Assembly: GCF_003369915.1 (NCBI RefSeq)
Contig: NC_046673.1
Coordinates: 13,624,001 to 13,688,000, forward strand
Direction: 5' to 3'
Length of the DNA: 64,000 nucleotides
Origin: Drosophila miranda
Lineage: Eukaryota > Arthropoda > Insecta > Diptera > Drosophilidae
The stretch's first letter is position 1, and each line of letters starts with the position of its first letter. A program made the position numbers and the translations under genes. The notes beneath the pieces are model-generated. The model ran no database searches, had not been told where the DNA came from, and saw nothing but the letters and a program-made list of their open reading frames with translations. Of the stretch, positions 33,682-48,500 are shown in pieces.

Positions 33682-36411
33682 TTTTGTATTAAAAAGTTTA
33701 TTTTTTTCGAATTTTGTCTGTGTAATAGAACATTAAAAATTTTGATAGCTCTGTCTTTATCGAATATGATTTGTGAAATACACAAAGGCCTTGATGTTTT
33801 CTTCAGAGGTGATGTTGACCTGTTTTTAAGAAGCACGCGTCACCCATGGAATATAGTGTGGATTCCTTATTAGAACTGAATATACCTAAAATATATAAAA
33901 GTATATGTTTTCCAGATGAACCATTGGTAATTATTTGTTTAAGAAAAACCCCTAAGATACTTGAGGATCGACGGGCCATTGCGAATCAGCTATATCTTTT
34001 GGACATCGTAGTGGAATAACTTGATTGACTTTGTACGTATACGTGTTAGGAGTCTGCGAACTTGTGCACACTTTGCGTTATCCGATTAGTGGATTATATT
34101 TCGAAAGAACGATATCGAATGGTTCCTTCCGTCTATATAGATATAGTCATACGATATTAATGCAATTGTCGTATTTTATTTGGCGATTTTATAGGTTAAT
34201 GATTTGTTCACTTAGGACCGATTTTTCGTTTGAAAATAATGCATTATAATCTCAACAATTCAAAAAAGGGTTCTTGTGAAAGCTTCATTCACCTGGAAAC
34301 ATCAAAAATGATCAAATATACATGTACTATTGGTATGCTTTGTGTCAAAAAATCCACCTAGTTGTTTCCCAAAAATGCCTCTGTTAAAAAGTAGATTATT
34401 TAATTATCTTTCAGAAAATAAGAGTTTGTTTTGTTTCGTGTACAAAATACAGTCCCTAGAAGGTTCATTATCAGGCAAGTCTGTATCTATATTTCTTGAC
34501 TTTGGGACCATCAAAGGAATTCCGTTGGGGAATATGCCTAAGGCTTAACATAGAACTATGAGTAATTTGTTTGGAAGATGAAACAATGAACGAATTAAGA
34601 AATTATCTATGTATATGTATGCTGGCAGATACAAGATACTAGGTACTCAGCTAGAATATTTCTCATTAAGTGGAAAGAGGATACTCTGTCTGTCTCTGTC
34701 TCTGCAACAATACATATATGGCACACAAATACCATTTTGTGGATCTTTAAACTTAGAAGATGAAAAGGTACCTTCCGCTTTTGTTTTTATTTCATAGAGG
34801 AATGGAATGGGCATGGCGATGGCGATGTCTAGGGCATATATGCTTAGTAAAGTGTATAGTTGTATGTCATTATTGGCCATCGTTTAAGACAAGATAAAGG
34901 TTAAATCTTTGCTTGAGTTGCACAATGAGAATTCATGAGCTTCCCTGTTCAAGAAACGTCCAGACTGCTTATAGAGTTCATAGAATTGATTTACCTTCTG
35001 CAAATTAATCTTCTGCATTCCCTTAAGACTAGTATTATCAATTATCAATTTTCATCATTGTAGTGCTATGCAATCAGGAAAATCTTCCAAAGAGGTTGGA
35101 TGGAGGCCTCCTTCTGGTTTCTTTTGCTTCGAAATATTATTGTGTTTGTAATTACAGGGCAGTCCCACAAGTCCCACAGAGTCCCATTTGGTCTTGGGTC
35201 ATATCTACTTTCTTCTACGCGCTGCTCTGCTCTGCTCTGGAGGCTTGCGTGTACGCTGGATGGGGGGCGGGAATCGGTTGTGGGAGTGGGATGTTGGATG
35301 TGGAATGGGCGGGGGGGGGAGTGGCTGGCGGCGCGTGTGGCGAGCAAATGCAAAACCTATAAATCTTTATCCAGACCGCATTATTGATTGGCACTGGCCA
35401 GAACCGGCCACGGACACGCAAATGGACATATGTTGGCCAATATTACGAATATTCATGTAAGGCACAACGCAACGCACACACCATAATGTCAAATGTGCGG
35501 GGCGTGGACGCTGCCACACCACACCACACCACACAGAGCCGCACTATGCCACATTGTTCCACCCCACTCTGTAGGAAGCAGAACTTGTTCGACCACCAGT
35601 CCGTCCGAATAATAGGATAAATAAATAATTCAAATAAATAACGCTGAAATAAAATCAAATGCAATGACGAATTATGATGGTAAGACTGTGGCTGTGTGTG
35701 TGTGTGTGTGTATCTCGTTGTTTGGCCTGTGTCCCGAATGATTGGGGAGCTCGTAAATCACTGACAATAGGGCAGATCGCACCCCTCGGGCCTTGATTAG
35801 GGAAAGAAGGCGGAAAGGGAACGGACGAGGAGGACGCTCAAGTGTCAAGTGCCAAGGGCATTCCGAATAAACAATCTACAACGAAACAAAGCACAAGACT
35901 GTATGTGTATCTTGTATCTCTGTTTTGTCATAAATATTAAACGAACTTATCTCTTTCGTCTCTCTCTCTTGGCGAAAAATTTATCATTTGCGTCAAGTTT
36001 GTTAATTATTTATGTTGGCCATGCCTCATATTCCTCTATGCTCCTATGCAGCAACTGATTTATGTGCCAAAAGTACACACATCCCACAACCCCACCCACA
36101 GTCGCAGTCGCAGTCACAGCATAACCAGTACAGTACACACTCGATGGAGTGGACTAATTAAAGCGGTGGGGGTGGGATTGTATGTATATGCTTACATATA
36201 TTTACAACAGGCACTTGTTAGAAAAACTTAATCTTCTATAAAGGCACATGCTTCGATTTTGAGGTGTTTTTTTTTTGCGATTTTTCAACACTTTTCTTGG
36301 TATAAAAGATTTCAAGGATAAAGGAAAAACTATTTTAATTATTTTCAGAATTTTACCACAAAATTTAGAGATCAAAATGTAAGGTCCAATGCTTCCATTA
36401 GTGAGAGTTTT
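33682..36411. other. non-coding, no gene seen
   Basis: AT-rich to 35.1 kb, then mixed sequence with a G-rich block (35255-35330), a repeated ccaca block (35515-35535) and a TG run (35693-35710). No convincing coding frame. Confidence 0.45.
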
Positions 36412-36738
36412 ATGGGTTTCTACATAAATATTTATAAAATAACCATAATTGGGCTACTTTTTTATATAACCTCCATTGGAACTACTCTAAAGCTTGTAAC
36501 TACTTTCAAGCCTCTTCCCCTTTGGGACTGTTCCAATATCAGCTTTTATTCGAATTTTTTGGAATGTTTCCATAACGATTTTCCCAGCCGCACTTTCCAT
36601 CCAGCCTGCGTACCTTTCTGTGGGTCAAACTTCGCTCAACATGATCCCTTTAGAGTCCTAGGTCAAAATTACACTATCCTTTACCATTTCTTATCATCTG
36701 ATGTGTCGCTGTTGTCTTTTTTGCTCTATTGTCTATAA
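36412..36738 (+). CDS. doubtful small ORF, 108 residues, possible secreted peptide
   Basis: ATG to TAA frame with a hydrophobic N-terminus that could be a signal or anchor segment (ITIIGLLFYITSIGTTLKLV), followed by four spaced cysteines (WDCS, LECF, PACVPFC). This resembles small secreted proteins such as seminal proteins, but the codon choice is AT-rich and not clearly coding. It may be a chance frame. Confidence 0.2.
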   Translation: MGFYINIYKITIIGLLFYITSIGTTLKLVTTFKPLPLWDCSNISFYSNFLECFHNDFPSRTFHPACVPFCGSNFAQHDPFRVLGQNYTILYHFLSSDVSLLSFLLYCL

Positions 36739-39195
36739 AAAAAGGCACTGCTCACTGTTTGAGAGTACTGTGGGTTATTTCGAGCGAGCACTGTCCTGTC
36801 TGTTGGTTCGTTGGTTGCTTGTGACATGTGACATTGCATGACAAGTGGCAGCATAATGAAGAAGTGGCAATTATTCAGGACATACTGATTTATTGTACGG
36901 CATTTTTCAAATCAAACCTCACTCCATGCCGTGCTCCGTTCCCTGTCATTCCCTATTCTAGTTTCACGCCATTCCCTACTCCATTCCATGTCGTTCCATG
37001 TGTGCCATAGTCAGATTCGATTCGGTGTTCGGTGTTCGGTGTACGGTATTCGGGCTCGATTTCGATTTCGGTGAAGTGCAATAAAGTCGAATTTAATTGC
37101 TCGTTTGAAATGAGCAAACTTAATGGACAATGACTCATTAACACTGACACGTCAAACAATAATGGCGTGTCTGGGATGTGGATGGGATGTTTGCCGAATG
37201 AGGAAAATGTGGAAAAGGGCAAGCGGAAAGGCGGAAATTGAAATAACGCTTCCTGCGAAAATGCGAGCGACGACGACGACGACGACGACGACGAATGCGA
37301 CGCACCATGAAACACGTCCATGTCCATGACAAAAGCTCGCCTCCGCACATGGCCACATCAAAAGAATGGCAACACACACACACTACAATATACTGGAGGA
37401 GGAGCAGGGCCAGGAGCTGGAGCTGGAGCTGGAGCACAAAAAAAAAGCAATTAAGGACGTTGAAAGCAATCTTAAGCGCTGCTGACGGTGACAGTAACAA
37501 CGCTCCGGCGAGGATGGGCCAGGAACCGGCAGCGAGTGCCGGCTGCCTTCCATGTGAACTCTGATGTCTGTGCGCGAGCGAAAGTGGAAGCCCTTAAGGA
37601 TGTGACATGAAATGCTTATCAGCCCGACCCCACACACACACACACTTTTAACAGGGAAAATACACGCACCGCACCACACCCACCCACAGACGGGCCCACT
37701 CACGCCCAGGCCATCCAGCCACACACTCAAGACAGTACGCCTAGGAAATTAGTTTTCCCACAGATAAAACTAAGAGTCCGAGTACGAGTATGTGTGTGTC
37801 AATTAAGCAGAAAAGCAGGAAAATGGACAGCGCATCGAATGAGTTCGATCAAAATGTATCTGGCGTAGTGCTCTTTAAATGTTTCCCCCGCAGAGAGAAT
37901 ACGCCAAGTTTGTCTACAAAGTTATTGGGCAGCCATTGAATGGGACTGCGACTAATGAATAATGCCTGATTTCGCCTTCATTGCCTATGCCTACGGGCTT
38001 CCAAGCAAGCATCTGCTGCTGTCCATACAAATTAACCAGCGACCAGCGATGCGACCTATTGCGCATTTCAGCGCCGATATTTGGCACATTGACATACGGC
38101 CCGGGCCACGTTTAATTGCAATGCAATAAAAACCAAAAGCCCAATTATGTATTCCCAAGTATCTGACACACGATTTAATGGACACCAGAGAGATATGGAA
38201 CTCTAAATCAAAGCTTAAGAACTTTTTCTGAATTCAATTATGTTCAAAAACAAACAAAAAACACTAGGACATGGCATCATAAACAATTTCCTGTGTCATG
38301 ACCAAGCAATGTATATTGTTTTTGCTTTCTTGGGGCAAAGACTGTATATATTTTGTTGGATTCTTCAGACCGAAAAGTCCTCAAAGACTGTGTATATTCT
38401 AGCCTGAAATGCACAGTAAGCAAACGAGGTCTCATTAGGTATGGAACTCCTTCGAAAACTGTTTATCAAATGCTATCGAGAGTCATAATTAGTCCTTTGT
38501 GTATATATTCTATCGTTTATTGGAATTTTAATCCGTTCTATCAATTTATTTAATTTCAGAGCCCTCATATCTGTGGCTTTCATGGAATCAACTGACCAGA
38601 ATGGTGTACTCTGGCCTTCTCTGCCAAGTTCTTCAACCTGCATCTACCTGAGGATTTATTCTACATTAACCTGAGACAAGCTTATCATTAACAGATTCCG
38701 ATATGAACCATCAGTATGTGTATCTAAAAATCAATGAACATATGTACTCTATACTAAGACGTATTCTGAGTTGCATCTGTAACGATTGACGATTGAGGGG
38801 CTCGCTTCGAATACCTATTCCATAGGATGCCTATTGGCCGACCCTTTTAATACCAAGAAGTGCTATAATAATTCAAGTTAAAGCTTCAAGATATATGCAC
38901 TTACAACTCCATCATATCCTTAGCCTGTCCTTATCTTCATTTAGCTGATACGGATTGCTTGGATTATAATCTGATTATAATCCGTCTTTATAAAAGATTT
39001 CATTCCCTGGGAATTCCAGAAGGGTTATGATACATTCCCCAAAAACTCAATTTGCTGACCGGAAGAGCGCTTAACTCTGTTTAGTCCTGACAAATGGGTC
39101 AGAGGTTAATTTTCAAAAACGCCTGAGCCGAAAGGCCCAGCCCAAGCCCCACTGGATCCACAGCAATCGTAATAAGCCAAAGGACAAGAAAATGT

Positions 39196-39215
39196 CCCCC
39201 CCCCCCCCCCCCCCC
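39196..39215. repeat. poly-C tract, 20 bases
   Basis: An uninterrupted run of 20 C on the plus strand, followed by ACCCGCGCC. Confidence 0.9.
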
Positions 39216-42200
39216 ACCCGCGCCACAAAGGCATATCCGTCAGAAAAAAGAACAAAACACAAATTCTGGGGCGCCCATTCCCGCTGTCATTCCTCACTTT
39301 TGTTTTTCTTTTGAATTTTTCATAAAGGAAACAGAAGCGAATTTTGTGGACATTAAAATGCCACAAAACGTTTTATAGTAATTTTTCATCTTTTCGACGG
39401 TCGGCGGTCGAATGGTCCGCACTCCCCCGCAAAGATGGGGGTGAACAGGACACGGGGTTTGGCTTCGGTCTCGGTTTTGGTGGGTGTTGGTGGGAGATTG
39501 TGTGCGGGCTCTGTTCGAGCTGAGGAGGGTTCCGTTCCCCGGGCGGCGGAAAGCGGCGAAAAGCGCCGGAAAGCTGTCGACATTTATGTTGATCTCACGC
39601 AGCGAAATAACACGGCGCACGCATCCTATGCTGATAAATTTGTATCTTTGTATGACAAGTTAATAATGTGCCAGTCCAGGCGCCGTCGTCTGCGACATCC
39701 TTCTGCCAGAGAATGGACGGGACCGGCCCGGGGTTGCGCCATGTAGATTCCTTCATTCCTTTTGCATCCAGATCCGGACCCGCGGCATCAAATGAAAGTT
39801 GCTTTATTTTTTGCTGTTTTTGTTGTTTCTGTGCTTATTGAAATTTCGTAAGGCCTGCCAAGGCCGTAGGTAAAGTATTTCCGTGGACTTTTAACGGATT
39901 TATTGTGATTTTTGGGTCACGTGACTGTCGAGGAATTTGTTCAGCCTCTTTCCGCTTATAATTGCTTTTCATTTGATTCATTCCCCTCGATAGAGCAAAC
40001 ACAAAGCTGAGTGGGAGAAATATATAACTTTGATGTTTTTTTACATGGACTATTAATAGACTATTTATTTTTCTTAGTGAATATACTATATCCTATGTAT
40101 ATCCGTCGTGGATGATAGTAGCTCCCCTTGGAAGTTGGAAAACCCTACTTGCGGTCCTGTGAATTTAAACCCATAGATATGCACCGAGAGTGAAAATTTT
40201 AAACAGAAAGTGTCTTCTATCATATTTTAACATTATTTGTTTTATTCTTTATGTATATTCGGTTCGGCTGCATTGTAAAATATGCATCGAACTTAAGATA
40301 ATAAGTGAATTAAGATTTAAGTGAATATTAATTCACAAATTATTATATAAGATAATATTTTAAAGAGTGTAGGGCTTGAACGGCCTTATAGGCTATGCTA
40401 AATTTCGTTAAGGGTGTTATTGAGGATATTCAGGCATCGGATTATTCATTTTATATTTCAAGAGTTGAGATCTAAATAGGATTGTAAGGGGTTTTAGAGA
40501 TGTTCTTAGAATTTTCAGATGAGGTGCCTGGGTAATTTACCATTAAAATGAAGAGATTTTATCAAGATATATTTCGAACTTATAATAAATATAGTTCATA
40601 TACCATATACCAATACCATATTCCTCTGAGTGTAGATATGCTACGATATTTAATGTTTTCCATGCAACTAAAACACTTCCACAATATGATTCAGAATATC
40701 TGGTAATGTATTCCCGCTTTCGCTGTCGTTTGTACACATTTATTGCATCTTTTTGTACATATCCAAGTGCTTAAAGAACGGACCAGAGCCTGACATTTGG
40801 TCAAGGGAAATATCGAGAGAGCAACAAATTATAAAGTAACGCATATTCGACAGTTTCGAACCGAAAAATTGTTTTTACATTCATATCTCGAAAGTTACGA
40901 CACCCCTGGGAAGCCGGTGCTGGTCACTTAGCCACCAGGACTCTGCCTCCCCCCCAAACACTCCGGTCACATAAATAGCAAACAGCACCGTTCCCGTTTC
41001 CGTTCCCGTTCCGGACATCGTTGAGGGTCGGTTCTTCGGCATGGAATGCCACTTGCCGTTGAGTATAAATCTTGCATCGGAATCACAGGCCCAGACCAAG
41101 AGAGTGTTTAGTATGCGAAGCCACACGCGAATATTCCATATTACGATGGGGGGATACTCGGATTGGGGAAACTCTGAGCCAAGAAAACGGACGGAATGGA
41201 CGGCACGGTATGGCACGGTATTGGGGCGGCAGAGAGGCAGGATGTAAAAAATTTAATGCTATTTTTAAGGGATTCTTTTCAATTTATTATAGTTTGTGGC
41301 CTGATCGATTTCACCTTATGAATTCTGCTATGGGAGTACGCATTTTAAATACATAAATAAAATTTCTAGAACTTGGAAAAGGGCTCTAGGATACTAAGGG
41401 ATAATATGTGGCCTCGAAGATGCTTTCAGCTATGGGTTAATGGGGTTCTTGTGGTGCTCTGCTCTTGGTATCAGCTGTGGTTTCCACTAGCCACAAACCT
41501 GAACGGATAACAAGTAATTTTATAATTCTACATTCCTGAAAAACTCTGTAAGGTGTGAATTGAAATTATGGAATAATCAGATTAAAACTGGTGCTTCCAG
41601 GCCATAATGTTAAATAATCCAAGGGACCACAAGTCGTTTAATTGGCTTTTATTTAAGTCGAAACTTTGTTCCATTTCGTATCACTTATTCATGGCCCTCT
41701 GGAAGGCCAACTCTCTCCAGCGCCAGACCTAATCAAACGAACATCTTTGATGTTATCTGCCAACCTCTATGGGCTTTGATTCAATTGGCAAAACAATTTG
41801 GGCTATTCTAAGGGGAGAGGACAAGTCATTTGTAAATTGGGTTGGGTTATAAAATTTCATTTTTACCGCTTCATTGCCCTAATAGAAACAATTTATTGAA
41901 TGCCGGAGCAGCTCCGAAACCTCCCCGAACTCTGGGCTCTGGGCTCTGGGCGGTGGGCTCTGTCTGATGCTGTGTGGCTTAAATAAATGTAAATTTGCAT
42001 TGGCCAGAACCAGAACCAGTACCAGTAGCAGTAGCAGTTTCCTCATATTAACGGGGAACAGAATCCTATGATGCTCGGGGATACGATACCAATGGAGCAG
42101 AGCAGAGCAGGCACCACCCGGCCTGGCCGTTGTGTCCCTTCTAAACGTTCTATAATTTGCTTATGCGCTTCCTGCTGCTCGCTTTTATGTTTTGCCACAT

Positions 42201-45200
42201 TTTCTGGCACCCAGAGCCGAGCCGAGGACCAGAAACTGGGCATAAAATACGCACCCCAATTGCTTCCTTCCAGTCACAAAACCGACGGAAGCCCCCGTGG
42301 TCGTGACCCCGTACCCTCAATGGTTCATATTTTGTCATAATTTATGTCGCTCTGGGTGTTGTTGCTGATGTTTTGGGTTGGCTTCTTCTGGTCTTGGTCC
42401 TGGTCCTGGTCCTGGCCCTCCTCTGCATCCGCTCCAGGCCAAGCAGCACCATCACCAGCACCGCAGCAGGCAAGACACCTTTTTTGGCAGTGGTTGATTT
42501 GCTTGCAAATTTATTAAAAATCTTCTGGTTGCTTCATTTTATTAGGGCATATCTGTCAGAAGATGCTGCGCGAGAGAGGAGGGATGCTGCTACAGGATGG
42601 ACTCTGATGTGCAGATGGATACAGGATAGCGGAGAGAGCAGACACACGGATGCACTGAGACAAACAAACTTAAAGGTTGCATTCATTTCGATTCGAAAAT
42701 GGTAAAAGCTCTGCGATCAAAGTTGTCAGCGCGTAATTGGAATTCTTCAATCAATCTTATTTATTTTTATATAATTTTTCCTTTCAGGATTCCTTCCTCG
42801 CACGTGTATTTTCGCCCAGTGTATGCCTGGTTCCCCCTTGCGGCGTGGTGGCCCCGCATGTTACGCATTTCCTCTTGGGATTCCAGGGCATTGGGCGCTG
42901 TTCTTTTGATATTGTAATGTGCATAATAGGATTTTTATGACACCTTTACTGTGGGGGCGGGCGGGCATCAGGCATCGCCAATGGCACCAATGGCTGCTGC
43001 CTCGCTTAATCGCCAGTTTCCGCCTACCATCCATGAAGGACTGGCAGACTGGCCCCCTGTTTCCGCTGCTGATGCTCTCCTTCTTGTCACCAAAAAGTTG
43101 CAAATTTTATTGGCCGGATGTGCGGATGTGCGGCAGCGGCATGTGGATTGTGGATTTGCATCAGATCATGAATTTCACACGATGGTAATGGCCACATTAG
43201 CATTGACTACACGCATTTATGGCCCAGACCACCCCCCAACCCCCCTCCATTCTCCGGCCCAGGGGTAAGGTAAGTGCATGTGCTAAATTTTTAATATGCA
43301 AATTTCGTTTCAGGGCTGCCGCCTGTGCGCTCACCTTTCGCATTTCATTTACACTTGTGCTGCATATTTTATTGTGTTGTATGTACACGGCATTATTGCA
43401 CACAAATGGCCAGTTACATATTATGCCGAACAATAACCGCCGACTGTGTTGCCAGGACTCTGGGGGAAACCCGGATGTGGATGTGAATGTGGATATGGGT
43501 CCTCCAGATGGCTGGCAAAATGCCATTTGATTCGAGCGACACTTGAGGCTGTCTCTGTCTCCTGCTCCTGCCTCGTTGCGCATCGTTTGGGAACCCCCCC
43601 TCTTTAATGGCTGCACGGAATTAATTTTCCAAAACTTTTTGTAAAGGTGTCGCCTCCCAAAAATCCTCCATGCAATTCCAAGGAGATCGATAAGTCCAGG
43701 GAGAGCTAAATTGTGGATTTACATTGAGGTAGGTTCATCTTTTTTGTAATGGAATTCACAATTAAAGTATTAATTCTATCATTATAGGTAGGTGCAATGC
43801 TCCGTACATACATATGTTCTTGCATCAGGCAAAAGGATGCTCTTTAGCTCATATGGAACATGTACTTCTGCTTGAATAGAACGCCAGGAGGTCGAAGAGT
43901 CCTGCTACTGCAGGGACTTTTCACGCAGTAATTTATCTTAATTTTTTTAAGCAGAATAATATATTAAGGTAAAACTTAAACCAATCTAAAAAATTGTGAC
44001 ATTTAGGTTCGAATTTAGACAACTGTTTTGTTCCTAATATTAATCCAACTTGCCTTAAATATTCCTTATCAAAGAGCCCAATTTATTATTCTATCTAAAT
44101 GTAAAAGTCCCATTTTGGTTGTCGAAATGTTGTTCAGATAAAACGAACAAATATTGCATGACAAAATCGGCTAAAAAGCCCCAAGGCAAACGGGTTGACA
44201 GGCAAATTAATTAACACAAAATTGCTGAATACAAATTTCTACCAGTTCACTGCTGGTGCCCGCTCCTTTCCCCTCCCCACCGGCTGGTGTCGACCGTGTA
44301 GTAGTAGCTTTGGATGTTGTCAGTGTAAACACGACGTCACATCATACCCATTGCATGCCCCCCCTTCATCGGATTGGATTGTGTGAGTGTAAACATGGCG
44401 GGGCAACATTTTCAAATTCCATTAGGTCCTGTTGCTGTCTCTGTAAAGGATTCACTTGTTGACACGCCCATAACCCCATGATAAATTGTTTATTTAGTTT
44501 GAAAGGACAGAGCCTGTCCATAAAATATATGTACCCAAGCATATACTAGTACATATCTGTATCTGTATCGTATGTCCCCTCAAGAGAGGATCCGTCGGAG
44601 GGCCTTGACGGTTTCCCATTCAAAATCAAAGACAGGTTTGCTAATGATTCATTTTTTGGAGGTCCCTTCGCGCAGGAGAACAGTCCATCCGTGAGACTTA
44701 AGTAAATATTTTTTTGGCAGTACAACACGTAGCGGCGGGCATTACACAAAATGCGGTTTACAATTTCAAGAGGGTGAAATCAGTCCTCTGTAAATAATTT
44801 CCACGTCAACAACAAAACACACACCAAATTGGGCTCGTACAAATTGTCGAGTGATAAATGGTCTTAACAGGATTCTATTTATTTTTTGTTTTTCTTTTGC
44901 TTTTGTTTTTCCTTTTGGTGTATTATGCGCCAGTTACTCTTCATTACATGGCCCGTGAAATGGCAGGCAGCATTACTTTATTTTAGCATAAAAGTGTACA
45001 TAATTTGACATTGACAATACACTGAGACACAGGAACAGAAACAGGACCAAGAACAGAACCATGGACTGCAAATGGTGATGGAAATACGAGGAGCAGTACG
45101 GGCAGGGGGCGGTGGGGCGGTGGGGTAAAAGCGCAAATTGATTAATTGGTTTGTGAGCGTCTAATTAAATAAAGCGGTTCAGGGAAATAGATCGGCACGC

Positions 45201-45471
45201 CCGCCCGCCCTCTGACCCGTGCCTGTGCCCGGACGGAGAGGCGAGTGTTAGACCCACGTCACCACGTTGAGTGGGGCTCACTGTGGATGGATGGTTGCTT
45301 TGCTTGGTTGCCTCACTGTAGGGCGGCGCGGCGGCACATTTTTACTTTTTGTTTTTATTAATGTGACGGCTATTTGTTTCTAGTAAGCAATTACAAAGCA
45401 ATTTTATAGCAATTACCTTCTTCTAACAGCTTGGTAGCAGGGATAGGGCTTTTTAATGCTGTTTAAAGGCC

Positions 45472-45472
<1 letters not shown>

Positions 45473-45524
<52 letters not shown>
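45473..45524. repeat. poly-C tract, 52 bases
   Basis: An uninterrupted run of 52 C, far longer than most natural poly-C tracts in fly DNA. Its true length in the genome may differ, because sequencing and assembly handle such runs poorly. The antisense poly-glycine ORF across it is not a gene. Confidence 0.9.
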
Positions 45525-45526
<2 letters not shown>

Positions 45527-48500
45527 CTCACCCCGCCTGCCGCCCCGGCAGCCGGCTGTTTTCGGCCTGCTCCCGTTTCTCTAATGTAATTTTGGCTTTC
45601 GCTTTGGGACAGATGTGACCAGGGCCATGTGCTGTGAAATATTTCCTTCGTTTCTGCGTGCTTTCTCCTTGTTTTTACACCGATTTCCGTCGCATTACGG
45701 ATTAGCCTGCCACGAGCCTGTAATGAGATGTGGGCCATCAGACTTGTCGTAATGTTGGTTGGCAAGTACCTTTGAAATCACCTGTGCGGTTACGCCAATT
45801 ACAGGAGAGTTTCCACTCCCCCCGTAATGTGGTATTAATATTAGTTTTTTGATCTGAAGGAACCATATCGGACTGTGGCAATTACGCTGGCTATGCGATT
45901 CCTTACACAAATAATAGAAGGAAAAAAATGTGGAAAAAATACCTAGTATACATATATAAAAATATATTATAGATTTAAAATACTCGAAAGTTATACCTGT
46001 ACGACTAGGAAATAGTCAAAATAAAAAAGGAAAAATAAGGTTAATTAATAAAAAATAAATTATGTTATTAAATGCTTTATTAAAATGCATCAAATGTTCA
46101 GTTGTGGAAAAGCTGAGAAAAAATAATAAACCCACAAATATTCTAGAAGAACCAAATATTATATACATTATTATGATTTTATTTAACAAATTAACAAGCT
46201 AATTTAATCTAAATAATTTAAATATTTTAGAAATGCAGCTACTGGAAATTTGATTGATTTTGTATAATTATTGCTATGCAGTTAAATCTCTGGTCTCTTT
46301 GGAATTTATATATATAAATATTTAATCTATTGGCAATACAGATTTTGGGAGTATCTTTTTTTAAATTATTGAAATACTATATTTAAAGAAGACAGGTATT
46401 TGCATCGGTTGTGATGTTTCTTTCTTTCATTTAATATATTCTTATTGATTTTTAAAGATATGCTGGAATGTCAGTAACCAGGAAAAAAGAATGCAGTATA
46501 ATCTTGTTAAATAAGAAATCAAGCAACGTATTGGTGGTTTATGTAGACATAAAGCTTCAGTCCCAAAGGTTCAAACCTTTTAGTTCTGTAACTTTTTCCA
46601 CTCATTTTTTTTAACTACGAAAATTATTAATCTATAAAGTGGTACGACTGCATTGCACTAATTTTTCTGATTTAATGGATTATTTCTTATTAATTCTTAA
46701 TTTCTTTTAAATCAAGAGAATGTATTTGAATAAATGTAGTATACTTTTTGGGGTAAAACATGCACATTTCCTGATATTGAGTCGGTGAGGTATTGTCCAG
46801 CATCGAAGGCCAGTTCAATCATGCGAAATGAATGCTTCCTTGCAGCGTTTTAATTTGTGATTCATTCAAATTAGATGTACAATAAAAAATTCACTTTTTT
46901 GTGGGGATTCCTCGCCCATTTCCCATTCTGAATCTGAATCAGATTCTTTGTGGAGAGCGAGCGGTAATCAAAACAAGTTGATGGAGAGATAACAGAGAAA
47001 TTGTCTAAACACTGCACTGGGCACAAATATTTTCTTTTCAAAAATGCTGGGCATTCCTTTGAAGTGTGTCGCGTCTAGATCTACTTAAAGGACCTTTGTT
47101 TGCCCCATGCGACCTGCCAAACTTTTGCTCTGACTTGCGGCCCCTTCGGCTGTGGCAGACCCATACCCAGCCCCAGACCCAGACCCCATCTGAGACTTGT
47201 TAAAAGGCCATCGGCAACAGCGGCAACGGCGGCGACGGCGTCGACGGCAGTCCGGACGGAAGCTAAGGAGGCGAGGCAGGAAGTTTTCTGAAAAATTTAC
47301 CGATAATGCGTAAAATTCCATTAAATCGGGTGTAATTAAATGACATTTACTTTGGCCACATTAAAAAGAGCATAAATCAGCGACTACTGCTGCAAAGCAT
47401 ATTTCGCCCCCGGCCCGCGGCCCCTTCGGTCCCGTCCGGCGCTGGACGGAGCCCAAAAGAGGAGTGGAGTGGAGTGGCGAACAGGAGGATGCCGGGACAC
47501 AGCTGGGAATGAGGAAAAGTTTCTCCCTCGTTTGCGTACGAAAAAGCCAAAACAAATATGGGGTGAATAGCTTTTGCTTGGCCCGCGTTGGGGATGGGGG
47601 GATGGAGGTGTGGGCCAAACGACGCGGAATCTGTAAAGAAACCTAATTTATTGAAAAATTGTTTCTTGGGGTGTGTCGTCGTCGTCCTCGTCCTCGGCCT
47701 CGTCTTGGTTTGACTTGACTTGACTTTGCCTCGACCGAGGGCCTGCTGTGACCTTTTCTCCGGCTTTTTGTTTGTGTTCACAGTGTTATAAAGACAACAT
47801 TCTACTACTTAATGTCCGTTGTTCCTACTCTCCCCCCCCATCCCAGGACTCTGGCCCGCGGTGGCACTTGCCACAGACTTTGGCCTGCCTTTGTAGAACA
47901 TAAAAAAAAAATGGTGCATCAAAGAGCAAGTTTTGTGTTTTCCATTCCAGGTTCTCCCCCCCCTCCTGTCAGCCTGCTAAAAGCCTCAAAATCTTGCATT
48001 AAAAACGGAAACAAAATATTACTTTTAGGATGGCCGCATTTACGTACCTACAAACTTAACTTTTCCCCCATATTCTTTTTTCATTAGAGGCCACAGTAAA
48101 TCATCGTTCTGCGAGTGAGTGTACGAGTACGAGTACGAGTAGTATGTGCCTGGAATGAGCCGTCGAAAATCAATAGCGTGAGACACTCCAGACAAAGCCA
48201 ACAGGAGGCAACCCTTTCAATCAGCAGCATCAGATGTACGACGAGTATTCTCCACGCGTCGATGGCCATCAGCAGCCCCGAGGACACGGACACGGACACG
48301 GACACGGACACAATGCGATGCTATCGTAGATCAAGTTGCTTTAACCTCCCCATCAATTAAAGTAAAAGGCTTTTTCTTTATTTTATCTATTGTGGCTTTT
48401 GGTCCAGCTGTTGGCCGCATTTCGTTGAATTTTAAGTAAAATTTCTATATTTATAAATTTAAAATTAATTAATAATAATTCAATAGCAGTCATAAATATT

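Noticed and set aside
38570-38605. short match to the start of kat80 exon 5 (atctgtggctttcatggaat)
   Set aside because: Only about 27 bases with several mismatches, and the flanks do not continue the match convincingly; probably chance.
45463-45765. minus-strand ORF ending in poly-glycine
   Set aside because: Made by the poly-C run; no coding character elsewhere.
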